64,000 nt of DNA from DASRQK01 sp040392005 (GCA_040392005.1 JBEBWT010000001.1:62001-126000), one strand, 5' to 3'; shown: positions 36,920 through 46,081, counted from the stretch's first letter. The notes: a model not told the origin generated them from the letters alone. Made by a program: numbers and translations.

Positions 36920-36942
36920 TTTCCTGAAAATTGAATTTTGCA

Positions 36943-36950
36943 CAAAAATA
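36943..36950 (-). promoter_or_regulatory. lysS -7 element
   Basis: Minus strand TATTTTTG, 23 nt before the lysS ATG; a TTG lies about 23 bp upstream. It is interleaved with the divergent oxidoreductase promoter. Confidence 0.6.
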
Positions 36951-36968
36951 GTATTATTCCGGCAATAG

Positions 36969-36999
36969 TTGTGCAAAAGGCTTTTGTTTGTTATTTTTG
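36969..36999 (+). promoter_or_regulatory. Promoter of the Gfo/Idh/MocA-DUF1080 operon
   Basis: TTG at 36969-36971, 20-bp spacer, TATTTTTG at 36992-36999, giving a leader of about 80 nt that contains the motif shared with the der leader (37029-37052). Confidence 0.75.
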
Positions 37000-37086
37000 T
37001 GAGATAACCGATCGATTAAACCCGGATTTCTAATGCGGATTCTGGGTTAAACTTAATAAATACATTGACATTATAAACAGAAACAC

Positions 37087-38562
37087 ATGAGTTCACGCAG
37101 GCAATTTTTGAAAAATGCATCACTGGCTACTGCCGGTCTGACAATAGGTGGGCATTTTTTTTCCGGCTCCGGTAACAAGGCTTTGGCTGGCCCCGGATCA
37201 GTGGCCTCATCCACCGGATCATCGGCCTCAAGTTACAAGCGGATCATCGGATCCAATGAACGGGTGAATGTGGCCTTCATCGGGATTGGAAACAGAGGAT
37301 GGGAAGTACTCACGGCTTTTGAGAAAACGGAGATGGCCAATATAGTCGCTTTGTGCGACGTGGATCTGAGGGCAAAACACACCCAAAATGCACTTTCAGC
37401 CTATCCGCAGGCCCGTACTTTCAAGGATTTCAGGCAACTCTTTGATCAGGCCGGCACCTCCTTTGATGCCGTGGTGGTCTGTACACCGGACCATTCTCAT
37501 TTTCCGGCCTGTATGCTTGCCCTTGCGGAAGGCAAGCATGTCTATGTGGAAAAACCGCTGACCCGTAGTTTTTACGAATCCGAACTGTTGATGGGAGCGG
37601 CGGCCCGACGCCCGGAGATTGTAACCCAGATGGGCAATCAGGGGCATTCCGATGCCAATTATTTTCAGTTCAGAGCCTGGCAGGAAGCCGGGATCATCAA
37701 GGATGTGACCAGGGTGACCGCACACATGAACAATCCCCGGCGCTGGCATGAATGGGACACGGGCATGCGCCGCTTTCCCCTGGAAGAATCCATCCCCGAG
37801 ACGTTGGACTGGGATCTGTGGCTGACCACCGCGCCCCATCACCCCTATAACAGCAAATTCCACTATGGAGACTGGCGTTGCTGGTATGCCTTTGGAGTGG
37901 GGGTGCTGGGTGATTGGGGAGCCCATATCATTGATACTGTACACGAATTTCTGGATCTGGGCCTGCCCGAATCCATCACCCCGCTCAAACTGGAAGGCCA
38001 CAATCCGTATTTCTTCCCCAAAGCCAGTACGATCGTCTATAAATTCCCCGAAAGGGGCCAAATGCCGGCATTGGAGCTGAGCTGGTACGATGGGGTGGAT
38101 AATATTCCGGAAGTACCTGCCGGGTACGGGGTTTCGGAGCTGGATCCGAATATCCCATCTGTGGCAGGGGCACCGATCAAACCCGCTAAACTCAATCCGG
38201 GCAAGGAAATCTATGGCAAAGACCTGACCTTCAAGGGGGGGTCGCATGGAAGTACCCTGAGCATTATCCCGGATGAAAAGGCGAAGGAAATGGAAAAACA
38301 GTTGCCGGACGTCCCCGAGAGTCCCTCGAATCATTATGCCAATTTTCTGCTGGCCTGCCAGGGGAAGGAGCAGACCCGCTCTCCGTTTAGCATAGCCGGG
38401 CCTCTCAGCCAGGTGCTCAGCCTGGGCGTGATTGCGCAGCAGACCGGTAGAGCATTGAAATTTGACCGGCAGACCAAACGGATCTCGGATGATCGTTTTG
38501 CGGATGCACTGCTGGTGGGACCGCCGCCACGCAAGGAGTGGGAAGCGTTTTATAAGATTTAA
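37087..38562 (+). CDS. Tat-exported Gfo/Idh/MocA family oxidoreductase
   Basis: 491 aa. Starts with a textbook Tat signal SSRRQFLKNASLATAGLTIGG. Then a Rossmann domain (VNVAFIGIGNRGWEVL, about 60-190) with the CTPDHSH and EKPLTRSFYES motifs and a C-terminal alpha/beta dimer domain with GDWGAHIIDTVHEFL. NAD(P)-dependent oxidation or reduction of a sugar or inositol is expected; periplasmic members carry tightly bound cofactor. The DUF1080 gene 31 bp downstream suggests work on 3-keto-glycosides, a pairing seen in other Bacteroidota. Substrate not assignable. Confidence 0.92.
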   Translation: MSSRRQFLKNASLATAGLTIGGHFFSGSGNKALAGPGSVASSTGSSASSYKRIIGSNERVNVAFIGIGNRGWEVLTAFEKTEMANIVALCDVDLRAKHTQNALSAYPQARTFKDFRQLFDQAGTSFDAVVVCTPDHSHFPACMLALAEGKHVYVEKPLTRSFYESELLMGAAARRPEIVTQMGNQGHSDANYFQFRAWQEAGIIKDVTRVTAHMNNPRRWHEWDTGMRRFPLEESIPETLDWDLWLTTAPHHPYNSKFHYGDWRCWYAFGVGVLGDWGAHIIDTVHEFLDLGLPESITPLKLEGHNPYFFPKASTIVYKFPERGQMPALELSWYDGVDNIPEVPAGYGVSELDPNIPSVAGAPIKPAKLNPGKEIYGKDLTFKGGSHGSTLSIIPDEKAKEMEKQLPDVPESPSNHYANFLLACQGKEQTRSPFSIAGPLSQVLSLGVIAQQTGRALKFDRQTKRISDDRFADALLVGPPPRKEWEAFYKI

Positions 38563-38593
38563 GAATTGAATATTGTAATAAAAAAGCATTAAA

Positions 38594-39952
38594 ATGAGGA
38601 AAAAGATAGGGGTTTTCGGATGGTTTCTGCTGTTGGTGGCAAGTCCCGTTTTGGCACAGCAGCCGGTATGGCAAAACCTTTTCAACGGAAAAGATCTGCA
38701 GGGCTGGACAAAATTGAACGGGACAGCAGATTATGAAGTCCGGGACCAGACCATCATCGGTATTTCAAAAATGGGTACACCCAATACGTTTCTGGCGACC
38801 GAGCAGCATTATGGGGATTTTATTCTGGAGTTTGAATTCAAGGTAGATGACGGGCTTAATTCTGGGGTACAATTCCGGAGCAATAGCCTGGCGGATTACC
38901 AGCAGGGAAGGGTACACGGCTATCAGTTTGAGATCGATCCCTCCGAACGTGCCTGGACCGGCGGCGTGTATGACGAGGCCAGGAAGGGCTGGCTTTATAC
39001 CATGAATGCCAACCCCCCGGCAAAAGCGGCTTTCAGGAACGGGGAATGGAACACGGCAAGAATTGAGGCCATCGGGCACCGGATCCGTACCTGGGTCAAT
39101 GGTCTGCTGTGCGCCGATCTGCTGGACAACACGACCCCCACAGGATTTATTGCCCTGCAAGTGCATTCCATCGGAAACGAGGCCCTGGAGGGCAAAACCA
39201 TAGCCTGGAGAAATATCCGCATCCTGACCGAAGATCCCCATAGATATGCAATGCCCGGAGATGCTGCCCCGCAGATCAACGCCGTTGCCAACACAATTTC
39301 AGAACAGGAGGCCGCAGAAGGCTGGACCCTGCTTTGGGATGGTAAAACCACCAATGGATGGCGGGGAGCCAAACTGGATCATTTTCCTGAAACCGGCTGG
39401 TCCATTGAAGATGGTGTTTTGAAAGTGCATAAAAGCACAGGAGCCGAATCGGCACATGGAGGAGATATCGTGACAGAGCAGGCATATCAGAATTTTATGC
39501 TGAAAGTGGATTTCAGGATCACCAGTGGAGCAAATAGCGGGATCAAGTATTTTGTGGATACTGAATTGAACAAAGGGAGTGGTTCGGCTATTGGCTGCGA
39601 ATTCCAGATTCTGGACGACAACAATCATCCGGATGCAAAAATGGGACACAATGGAAACCGGACCGTTGGCTCCCTCTATGATCTCATCCCCGCAGTGGCC
39701 GATAAACCCTTTCAGTTCAGTTTTTTCAATACTGCTATGATCATTGTAAGGGGAAATAAGGTGCAGCACTGGCTCAATCATGTCAAAGTGGTGGAATACG
39801 AACGCAATACCCAATTGTGGAATACACTGGTGCAGCACAGTAAATTCAAAGACTGGCCAGATTTCGGAAATGCTGCGAGCGGTCTCATCTTGTTGCAGGA
39901 CCATGGCGATGAAGTATGGTTCCAGAATATCAAGATTAAAGTCCTCGATTAG
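38594..39952 (+). CDS. Secreted protein with two DUF1080 (3-keto-disaccharide hydrolase) domains
   Basis: 452 aa with a signal peptide (about 1-22, ending VLA). Two concanavalin-like DUF1080 domains in tandem: about 25-212 (WQNLFNGKDLQGWTKLNG...) and about 235-452 (WTLLWDGKTTNGWRGAKL...). Both contain the family features NSGVQFRS / NSGIKYFV and a GCEFQILDD / GYQFEID strand. DUF1080 proteins act on keto-glycosides; here the gene follows a Tat-exported Gfo/Idh/MocA oxidoreductase, so the pair may oxidise and then cleave a glycoside in the periplasm (inference). Most DUF1080 proteins have one domain. Confidence 0.9.
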   Translation: MRKKIGVFGWFLLLVASPVLAQQPVWQNLFNGKDLQGWTKLNGTADYEVRDQTIIGISKMGTPNTFLATEQHYGDFILEFEFKVDDGLNSGVQFRSNSLADYQQGRVHGYQFEIDPSERAWTGGVYDEARKGWLYTMNANPPAKAAFRNGEWNTARIEAIGHRIRTWVNGLLCADLLDNTTPTGFIALQVHSIGNEALEGKTIAWRNIRILTEDPHRYAMPGDAAPQINAVANTISEQEAAEGWTLLWDGKTTNGWRGAKLDHFPETGWSIEDGVLKVHKSTGAESAHGGDIVTEQAYQNFMLKVDFRITSGANSGIKYFVDTELNKGSGSAIGCEFQILDDNNHPDAKMGHNGNRTVGSLYDLIPAVADKPFQFSFFNTAMIIVRGNKVQHWLNHVKVVEYERNTQLWNTLVQHSKFKDWPDFGNAASGLILLQDHGDEVWFQNIKIKVLD

Positions 39953-39974
39953 AATTAAAAATCCTCGATTAAAA
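39935..39974 (+). repeat. ~20-bp tandem duplication across the DUF1080 stop codon
   Basis: TCCTCGATTA at 39942-39951 and again at 39962-39971, each preceded by ATTAAA; the first copy contains the TAG stop (39950-39952). Confidence 0.7.
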
Positions 39975-40149
39975 AAAAGTTTACTCCAAGTGTAGCACTT
40001 TTGCACTTTTTCTCGTTTAAATAGGAAAATGATGGAATTAAGGAATGGATCAACCCGTGTGGGGTCCGGATTTCTGAGACACTAACATACTCAAAGGGGT
40101 ATAGTCTTTGCGGGTAAGGCATTGAGAATTAACTGAGTATGATTGTGTC

Positions 40150-40767
40150 GTGAAAGAAAGCATCAATTATCTGGACCGAAGTACAGCGTTGTCTCTTGAG
40201 AACGCCGTGAGTTTTTGTGGCAAAACTGATCATCAGCACCACAGAAAAGCCATGGAGGTACTTTACAAAAGATATTATGGATACCTCTTTGCCATCACAC
40301 TCCGGTATGTCCGGCACCAGGAAGATGCAGAGGAGTTGGTCAATGAAAGTTTTGTGCGCATATATGCAAATATTGGAAAATTCATCGGTAGAGGTAAGGA
40401 TGAGGAGTTTGAAAACCTCTTCAAGGGGTGGCTTTCCAAAATCTGTGTCAATGTTTCAATTGATTTTCTGCGTGCCAGAAAAATGCGGCTGAGTCTGGAT
40501 GATATGGATATTGAGGACACAGACATGCCGTTTGTAGGTGTTTCAGAGGAATTGCAGGTACAGGATATTTTGAAAATAATGGATCAACTGCCGGAATTGC
40601 AGCGTACGATTTTCAATATGTATGAAGTTGAGGGTTATAATCATGAGGAAATTGCGGAAATACTGAATATTCCGGAAGGTACCTCAAGAACATACCTGAT
40701 GCGGTCAAAGAAAAAATTGCAGGCATTGTATCTGGCCCATCATGAACATAGTATGTTGGGGCGATAA
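40150..40767 (+). CDS. ECF-type RNA polymerase sigma factor
   Basis: 205 aa, GTG start. Sigma2 region YKRYYGYLFAITLRYVRHQEDAEELVNESFVRIYANIGKF and sigma4 region LPELQRTIFNMYEVEGYNHEEIAEILNIPEGTSRTYLMRSKKKL are both clear, with no sigma3. The linker is short, as in ECF factors of Bacteroidota. The gene 62 bp downstream codes for a protein with a soluble N-terminus and one membrane helix, the layout of an anti-sigma factor, so the pair probably forms a cell-envelope stress circuit. The 197-bp region upstream (39953-40149) has no gene; TATAGTCTTTG near 40098 is a poor -7 match. Confidence 0.92.
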   Translation: MKESINYLDRSTALSLENAVSFCGKTDHQHHRKAMEVLYKRYYGYLFAITLRYVRHQEDAEELVNESFVRIYANIGKFIGRGKDEEFENLFKGWLSKICVNVSIDFLRARKMRLSLDDMDIEDTDMPFVGVSEELQVQDILKIMDQLPELQRTIFNMYEVEGYNHEEIAEILNIPEGTSRTYLMRSKKKLQALYLAHHEHSMLGR

Positions 40768-40796
40768 GAGATAAAGTTGGGACGATAAGAGATAAA
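40755..40796 (+). repeat. 21-bp tandem duplication across the sigma-factor stop codon
   Basis: 40755-40775 and 40776-40796 differ at one position. Both contain (L)GR-TAA in the same frame, so the last codons and stop occur twice. Confidence 0.85.
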
Positions 40797-40829
40797 GATA
40801 AGATAATTTAATACTTGGACGATTGTAAA

Positions 40830-42320
40830 ATGGACAAGAACGATAAACACAATATGAATTTCTGGAAGGATATGGCCGATCGGCTGCGTGAGCACCGTGA
40901 ACCCTACAAGGAAGGGGCCTGGGAGCAATTTGAATCCCACTATCTGGACAATGCGGCTCCGGCAACAGGGACACCGGCCCATCGGGGCGCATCGGTCCGG
41001 ACCATGGGCAGCAGGTGGAAATCCTGGTCGGCAGGGGTCGCTGCGGCCGCTTTGCTTTTGTTTGGAATGATATGGCTATGGCCGTCGGTGGATCCCGTGG
41101 AGGATCCGGTATTGGTACAGTCCAATGAAGGGTCACCTGTTACAGGGTCGGGACCCGAAGCAGCTTCCGCAGGCGCTGCCGCCGGTACCGATGCGGTTCC
41201 GATAGAACCCAATGAGCGCACATTTGCCAGGGGCGCATCCAGAGTGACATCCCAGATCCCGCATTTTGTTTCCGCTACACCTGCCAGTCCCTCCACTGCG
41301 CCGGACCCTGCTGAGACCCTGACCAAATCCGGATCTGTCCGGAATGAACTGACCCTTGCCCGGCTCGAATCCATACAGATTCATTCAGGATCCCTGCTCA
41401 CCGCTTCTGGACAGGAATTGGTAGCGAATCTGTCCGGCTCCCGGCCAGGGAACGGACGTACGGCTTCCGGTATGACAAAAGAGAAGAACGGACTGTTAAA
41501 CTCCATATTCGGTAGTCTGAATGAAGATTTGTCGATCCAACCTGGAGTTAAAGGAGACCGTACCTATACCGGAGATAAATGGGCATTGGGTCTTTCCGTA
41601 GCTTCGATGATGACCTCTGAACAGATGAATGTGGGTGGAGGTCTTTCCGTTGCCTATAAATTATCCGATCGCCTGTTCCTCCGTTCGGGTGTTTCAGTAG
41701 CAAGACTGGGGGTCAGCACCCCCTCGTCAGGTAACCGGGGACCTTCTGCTTATGTAGGTTCGATCGCTTCCGGCGGCTCCAATGGTGGTGTGTCCGGTCC
41801 GCAGGGTCCAAGCGGCCCAACGGGTTCAACCGGTTCATATAACGGATCGGGAAATGTTGCAAGCATTTCTCCTGAAGCGATCCCCACTCATTATACCCGC
41901 TTATTGAACGGCGCCAGCAGTAATTTGCTGACACTGGATGTTCCGCTCGATCTGAAATATTTCATTACCGATAAATTCTATACTTCACTCGGCGTTTCCT
42001 TCTTCGGGATTTTAAATGAGAACAGGACCAATCATTATATTGATAAAATCAATGAGCCACTTTTCAATGGCTATACCGCGAATGGTCAGGACATGGAATT
42101 TGCCATGCGGACTCTTCTTGTCAATGAAACCACGAAATACCGGCCGCTTGAAGGCAATGGCTATGCAGGCTTTTTGAATTTTTCGGTGGGGCGCCAGACC
42201 AGAGTTTCCAGTAAAATCAATCTTGCCATCGAGCCCTTTTTCAAACTGCCGGTCGGCAGGCTGATGCGTGAGGAAATGAACATGACCAATGGGGGTATCC
42301 GCATTGTGACCGGGTTCTGA
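40830..42320 (+). CDS. Anti-sigma-like membrane protein fused to an outer-membrane barrel-like domain
   Basis: 496 aa from ATG at 40830 (a TTG at 40815 is less likely). Residues 1-65 are soluble and charged (MNFWKDMADRLREHREPYKEGAWEQFESHYL), like the cytoplasmic part of Bacteroidota anti-sigma partners; one helix (about 70-90, GVAAAALLLFGMIWLW); a low-complexity Pro/Ala/Ser linker (to about 225); then alternating strands resembling a PorT/OmpA-type barrel (WALGLSVASMMTSEQM...), interrupted by a Gly-x-y stretch SGPQGPSGPTGSTGS. The order cytoplasm-inner membrane-barrel in one chain is topologically puzzling. Follows the ECF sigma gene, so control of that sigma is likely (inference). Confidence 0.72.
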   Translation: MDKNDKHNMNFWKDMADRLREHREPYKEGAWEQFESHYLDNAAPATGTPAHRGASVRTMGSRWKSWSAGVAAAALLLFGMIWLWPSVDPVEDPVLVQSNEGSPVTGSGPEAASAGAAAGTDAVPIEPNERTFARGASRVTSQIPHFVSATPASPSTAPDPAETLTKSGSVRNELTLARLESIQIHSGSLLTASGQELVANLSGSRPGNGRTASGMTKEKNGLLNSIFGSLNEDLSIQPGVKGDRTYTGDKWALGLSVASMMTSEQMNVGGGLSVAYKLSDRLFLRSGVSVARLGVSTPSSGNRGPSAYVGSIASGGSNGGVSGPQGPSGPTGSTGSYNGSGNVASISPEAIPTHYTRLLNGASSNLLTLDVPLDLKYFITDKFYTSLGVSFFGILNENRTNHYIDKINEPLFNGYTANGQDMEFAMRTLLVNETTKYRPLEGNGYAGFLNFSVGRQTRVSSKINLAIEPFFKLPVGRLMREEMNMTNGGIRIVTGF

Positions 42321-42355
42321 TTACGGTAGCGCAGGCTTCTGATCACGGTAACATT
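42315..42355 (+). repeat. 22-bp-period duplication across the barrel-protein stop codon
   Basis: TTCTGATTACGGTA (42315) recurs as TTCTGATCACGGTA (42337); the first copy includes the TGA stop. Confidence 0.7.
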
Positions 42356-42366
42356 ATGATTTATTA

Positions 42367-42398
42367 TTGGTGAATTAATATAAAATTCTCTACTTTTA
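42367..42398 (+). promoter_or_regulatory. Promoter of the alkaline phosphatase gene
   Basis: TTG at 42367-42369, 21-bp spacer, TACTTTTA at 42391-42398 (one mismatch to TAnnTTTG); ATG at 42426. No Pho-box-like repeats were recognised. Confidence 0.55.
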
Positions 42399-42425
42399 GT
42401 GCCATATTAACTTTAACCAATATTC

Positions 42426-43859
42426 ATGAAACGTAGAGATTTTTTCCGGAATGCTACCATTGCGGCCGCAGGTGCCGCCATCCTGTCACCTGTCAGGTCC
42501 ATCGGCCAGACCAGTAGTTCCATTTTCCCAGGTTCCCACAAGGGAAAAAAAGCCAAGAACATTATTTTTATGGTCAGTGACGGCATGAGCCACGGGACAC
42601 TGGCCATGCAAAATATGATGAGCGAAATCAAAAATGGCCGCTTGTCGCACTGGATGTCTCTTTATAGCGAGAATAAAGTAACCCGCGGTTTGATGGATAC
42701 GGCCTCGGCCAATAGCCTGGTGACCGATTCTTCTGCGGCGAGTTCGTCCTGGGGCGGAGGGTTCCGGGTCAATAATGGTGCGGTCAATGTAACTCCGGAT
42801 GGTGTGCACCGCAAACCCATTCTGCAAAAGTTTAAAGCGGCCGGTAAAGCCGTAGGCTGTGTGACTACGGTTGAAATCACCCATGCCACCCCATCCGGCT
42901 TTTCTGTGATCAGTGACAGCCGTTCCGATATGGCGGGAATCGCAGCCCAGCACCTGGATCTGGGATTTGATGTGCTAATGGGTGGTGGTGCCGAATATTT
43001 CAGTGCGGACAGAAGAAAGGATGGAAGGGATCTGTTCGGTGAATTTACCGGAAAAGGCTATAAAGTAGCAAAGACCAGAGATGAATTGCTGGCCATTGAT
43101 CAACAGGCAGGGAAAGAAGCCATTCTTGGAGTTTTTTCGGTCGGGGCATTACCCTATGCACTGGATCGGGAAAATGATGCGGAACTGAATAAAAGTGCTC
43201 CTTCCCTGGCTGAGATGACCGGTACGGCCATCCGCAGGTTGAACAAGAACCCGAACGGATTTGTCATGCAGGTAGAAGGGGGGAAGGTGGACTGGGCTGC
43301 CCATGCCAATGATATAGGTGCCCTGCTCTATGACCAACAGGAATTTGATGATGCGGTGGCCGCGGCTATTGCCTTTGCCGAAGCAGACGGAGAAACCCTG
43401 GTGATCATCACGACCGATCACGGCAATGCCAATCCCGGTTTGTTCTCCGATAACAGATCCAAACGCAATTTTGATAAAACCTTTTCCTTTAAACATACCA
43501 ACAACTGGGTGTTGCAGGGTATAGACCGGGATTTTTCCGCTGGCCGGGTCATTGAGCGTTTTGAATATGCCCAGGGCATTGTCATCAATGCGGAAGATGC
43601 CATACGGCTTTTGACACATTATGTGACGGATCGCAACGAGGATGGGCTTTACAATCCCTATAAATTGCCTTTCAAAGATTTGGCAGTCATTCAGGAAAAA
43701 CACACTTCGGTGGGTTGGGGAGGCACGAGCCATTCCGGTGACCATGTGGAAATCGCAGCATTTGGTCCGGGCAAGGAACTCCTGAAACCCTTCGTGCGCA
43801 ACACTGATATGCACTATCTGATGCTGGAGGCAGCCGCAGTCCCTGCCAAATACCGGTAA
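42426..43859 (+). CDS. Tat-exported alkaline phosphatase (PhoA family)
   Basis: 477 aa. Tat-type signal KRRDFFRNATIAAAGAAILS. Alkaline phosphatase fold with metal ligands in FMVSDGMSHG, nucleophile in VTDSSAASSSWG (Asp101-Ser102), TTDHGNAN and the late His of WGGTSHSGDHVEIAAFGPG. Releases phosphate from monoesters in the periplasm. Length is typical of PhoA. It could be phosphate-regulated, but no regulatory site can be shown. Converges with the EamA gene 20 bp downstream. Confidence 0.94.
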   Translation: MKRRDFFRNATIAAAGAAILSPVRSIGQTSSSIFPGSHKGKKAKNIIFMVSDGMSHGTLAMQNMMSEIKNGRLSHWMSLYSENKVTRGLMDTASANSLVTDSSAASSSWGGGFRVNNGAVNVTPDGVHRKPILQKFKAAGKAVGCVTTVEITHATPSGFSVISDSRSDMAGIAAQHLDLGFDVLMGGGAEYFSADRRKDGRDLFGEFTGKGYKVAKTRDELLAIDQQAGKEAILGVFSVGALPYALDRENDAELNKSAPSLAEMTGTAIRRLNKNPNGFVMQVEGGKVDWAAHANDIGALLYDQQEFDDAVAAAIAFAEADGETLVIITTDHGNANPGLFSDNRSKRNFDKTFSFKHTNNWVLQGIDRDFSAGRVIERFEYAQGIVINAEDAIRLLTHYVTDRNEDGLYNPYKLPFKDLAVIQEKHTSVGWGGTSHSGDHVEIAAFGPGKELLKPFVRNTDMHYLMLEAAAVPAKYR

Positions 43860-43879
43860 GGACACTGTGGATTTCCGGG

Positions 43880-44767
43880 TCAATCTTTTCTGCTCAACAA
43901 AAACACGGTAGAGACAATGCATATACTGCCCGCCCAATCCATCCATCCAAAAGATACACCCAGCCAGACCACGGCCAGCAGGGTAGCGGCCAGAGGCTCG
44001 GCGGATGCCAGCAGACTGCTTTTCTGCGCTCCGATCAGTTGGACTGCATTCAGGTAAAGGAGAAAGGCAATGGCGGTTGCAAAAACAATGATAAAACCTA
44101 TTGAGAGTATTGCCGGTAGGTCCCAGGTCCCAGATATCACCCAGGGTGGACTGATCAATGAAAAAATCACCCCGCCGATCAGCATTCCCCAGCCCAGCAC
44201 GGGCAGGGATCCGTATTTATTTAACAGGGGAATGGGCTGCAGGGTATAAATGGCCAATGTGACCGCTGAAGCCAGACCGAAAAATAGGGCAGTGCGGGTA
44301 ATGGTGAGCTGCCGGTAATCCCCGTGGGTCACCAGCAAAAAAGTCCCCACCACCGCCAGCAGGATAGCCAGCGAATCAACCGCAGAAGGCAGACGCCTGT
44401 TTTTTATAGAGAGATAAACCGCAATCAGTACCGGGCCCAGGTATTGGAGTACAGTAGCCGTAGCCGCATTGGACTGTTTGATTGCTTCGAAATAGGTATA
44501 TTGTACTGCCGTGATCCCGGTGATACTAAAAATAATCAGTCCCAATATGGATCTTCTGTCTTTCCAGATGGCCCACAGGTCGGTCCCCATTGAGAAGTAA
44601 CCGTAAACCAGCAACAGTACACCCGAAAGCAATAACCGTACGGTGATCAGCCATTTGACATCCACGCCCCGCTGCTGGAACAAAAACTGACCCACGGTCC
44701 CTGATATACCCCAGAACATGGCTGCGGTCAGGGCCAACACAATCCCACTCTTCAGATTTGAATGCAT
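43880..44767 (-). CDS. EamA/DMT-superfamily exporter
   Basis: 295 aa made of two EamA repeats, about ten membrane helices: repeat 1 begins GIVLALTAAMFWGISGTVGQFL and ends AVVGTFLLVTHG; repeat 2 begins LFFGLASAVTLAIYTLQPIPL and ends with LLAVVWLGVSFGWMDWAGSICIV. Family members export metabolites such as amino acids. The YTLQP(I) motif occurs in the YojE/RarD-like branch. Lies 24 bp downstream of the proline dehydrogenase gene on the same strand, so the two may be co-transcribed. Confidence 0.88.
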   Translation of the reverse strand: MHSNLKSGIVLALTAAMFWGISGTVGQFLFQQRGVDVKWLITVRLLLSGVLLLVYGYFSMGTDLWAIWKDRRSILGLIIFSITGITAVQYTYFEAIKQSNAATATVLQYLGPVLIAVYLSIKNRRLPSAVDSLAILLAVVGTFLLVTHGDYRQLTITRTALFFGLASAVTLAIYTLQPIPLLNKYGSLPVLGWGMLIGGVIFSLISPPWVISGTWDLPAILSIGFIIVFATAIAFLLYLNAVQLIGAQKSSLLASAEPLAATLLAVVWLGVSFGWMDWAGSICIVSTVFLLSRKD

Positions 44768-44791
44768 GCTGCCTGTCTCTTCTTCGGCTCG

Positions 44792-46015
44792 TTACCGCCG
44801 CCGTCTTGCTTTTTCCTGTGTGATCAGCGCCAGTTCCCTTCCGGTCTGACCGGCCACCGATGTGTTTTCCTGGGCCCGCCTGAATAAATAGGGCATGACC
44901 GATTTCACAGGGCCATAAGGCATATATTTCGCTGCATTATATCCGTGGGCAGCCAGGTTGAAGGAAATGTGGTCACTCATGCCCAGTAATTGTGCAAAGC
45001 AGACGTGTTTGTGATCCGGTGCAATTCCCTTTTCCTCCATCGCTTCCGCAAGAATCCTGCTGCTTTTCTCATTGTGCGTGCCGGCCATAAAACTGATCCG
45101 GTCCAGATGGTCCAGACAAAACAGCATTGCCTCATTATAATCCCGGTCGGTGGCTGCCTGATCCGGCTGGATCGGGGATGGATACCCCATTTCTGCCGCC
45201 CTTTCCCTTTCGATCTCCATATAGGCGCCCCTGACCAATTTGGCTCCCATATAAAATCCTTCTGTTTCAGCCAGATAAAAGTCCGCTTTCAAGGATGCGA
45301 GCTTGTCATGCCGGTAAAGCTGGTAGGTGTGGAAAACGATCACTTCCTCCCGGTTGTACTTCTGCATCATTTCCCGGACCAAATCGTCCAGCACATCCTG
45401 GATCCAGGAATGTTCCGCATCTATCAGCACTTTTACCTTCTTTTCATGGCTCAATCTGCATATTCCGTCAAAACGGGCCCTGACATGCTCAAACTCCTGT
45501 TTTTCTGCTTCGGTCAGCGGCTCGCCCGCATCAATTTTTTCAAACAGTTCGAACCTTCCCAGACCGGTCGGTTTAAATACAGCAAAAGGAATCTCCCTGC
45601 GGTGGTTTGACGCATAATCCACCGTCCTCAGTATTTCCTGGTAGGTACTGTCAAAAACCGCTTCGGAATCTTCTCCTTCAATCGAATAATCCAGAATCGT
45701 CCCCACCTGCTGGGAGCTCAGTTTGTAAATGGCCTCCTTGCAGTCTTCAATATTCTCTCCCCCGCAAAAATGCTTGAAAATCGTCCGGCGGATGATGCCT
45801 TTGATAGGCAAGCCCATTTTGAGTGCAGCATTGGTGACCGGAGGCCCGATACGGACCAGAAAGTTGCTTGCAATAATCTTGAAAAGCCAATAGGCACGGT
45901 TCAGGTCGGCATCTGATTTGCTGCGGAATGCGATCTCTGTATTATTGAATGAAAGCTGTTCCGTTCCCGGGAAAGCCTCTCCGTGTTGTGTTTCAGCGAT
46001 GGGCATAAGGTTCAT
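44792..46015 (-). CDS. Proline dehydrogenase (monofunctional PRODH)
   Basis: 407 aa from ATG at 46015 (a TTG at 46030 lies within the -7 element and is rejected). FAD-binding beta/alpha-barrel with FAVFKPTGLGRFELFEKI, VKVLIDAEHSWIQDVLDDL, GAKLVRGAYMEIERERA and FMAGTHNEKSS; this matches eukaryote-like PRODH of Bacteroidota rather than bifunctional PutA. It oxidises proline to pyrroline-5-carboxylate at the membrane; the P5C dehydrogenase is not in the window. Divergent from the S4 gene. Confidence 0.93.
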   Translation of the reverse strand: MNLMPIAETQHGEAFPGTEQLSFNNTEIAFRSKSDADLNRAYWLFKIIASNFLVRIGPPVTNAALKMGLPIKGIIRRTIFKHFCGGENIEDCKEAIYKLSSQQVGTILDYSIEGEDSEAVFDSTYQEILRTVDYASNHRREIPFAVFKPTGLGRFELFEKIDAGEPLTEAEKQEFEHVRARFDGICRLSHEKKVKVLIDAEHSWIQDVLDDLVREMMQKYNREEVIVFHTYQLYRHDKLASLKADFYLAETEGFYMGAKLVRGAYMEIERERAAEMGYPSPIQPDQAATDRDYNEAMLFCLDHLDRISFMAGTHNEKSSRILAEAMEEKGIAPDHKHVCFAQLLGMSDHISFNLAAHGYNAAKYMPYGPVKSVMPYLFRRAQENTSVAGQTGRELALITQEKARRRR

Positions 46016-46027
46016 TTTTTCTTCCTG

Positions 46028-46035
46028 CAAACATA
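46028..46035 (-). promoter_or_regulatory. -7 element of the proline dehydrogenase gene
   Basis: Minus strand TATGTTTG, 12 nt before the ATG; leader predicted to be about 7-8 nt. Confidence 0.55.
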
Positions 46036-46046
46036 CAAAATGGATG

Positions 46047-46077
46047 TTGGTTTATGAAATATTATCCCTTACTTTTG
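46047..46077 (+). promoter_or_regulatory. Promoter of the S4-domain gene, leaderless type
   Basis: TTGG at 46047-46050, 19-bp spacer, TACTTTTG at 46070-46077; the GTG start is at 46082, 4 nt after the -7 box. Confidence 0.65.
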
Positions 46078-46081
46078 TCAG

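Noticed and set aside
36920..36976. Longer N-terminus for lysS
   Set aside because: It contains the lysS -7 element and does not resemble LysRS N-termini.
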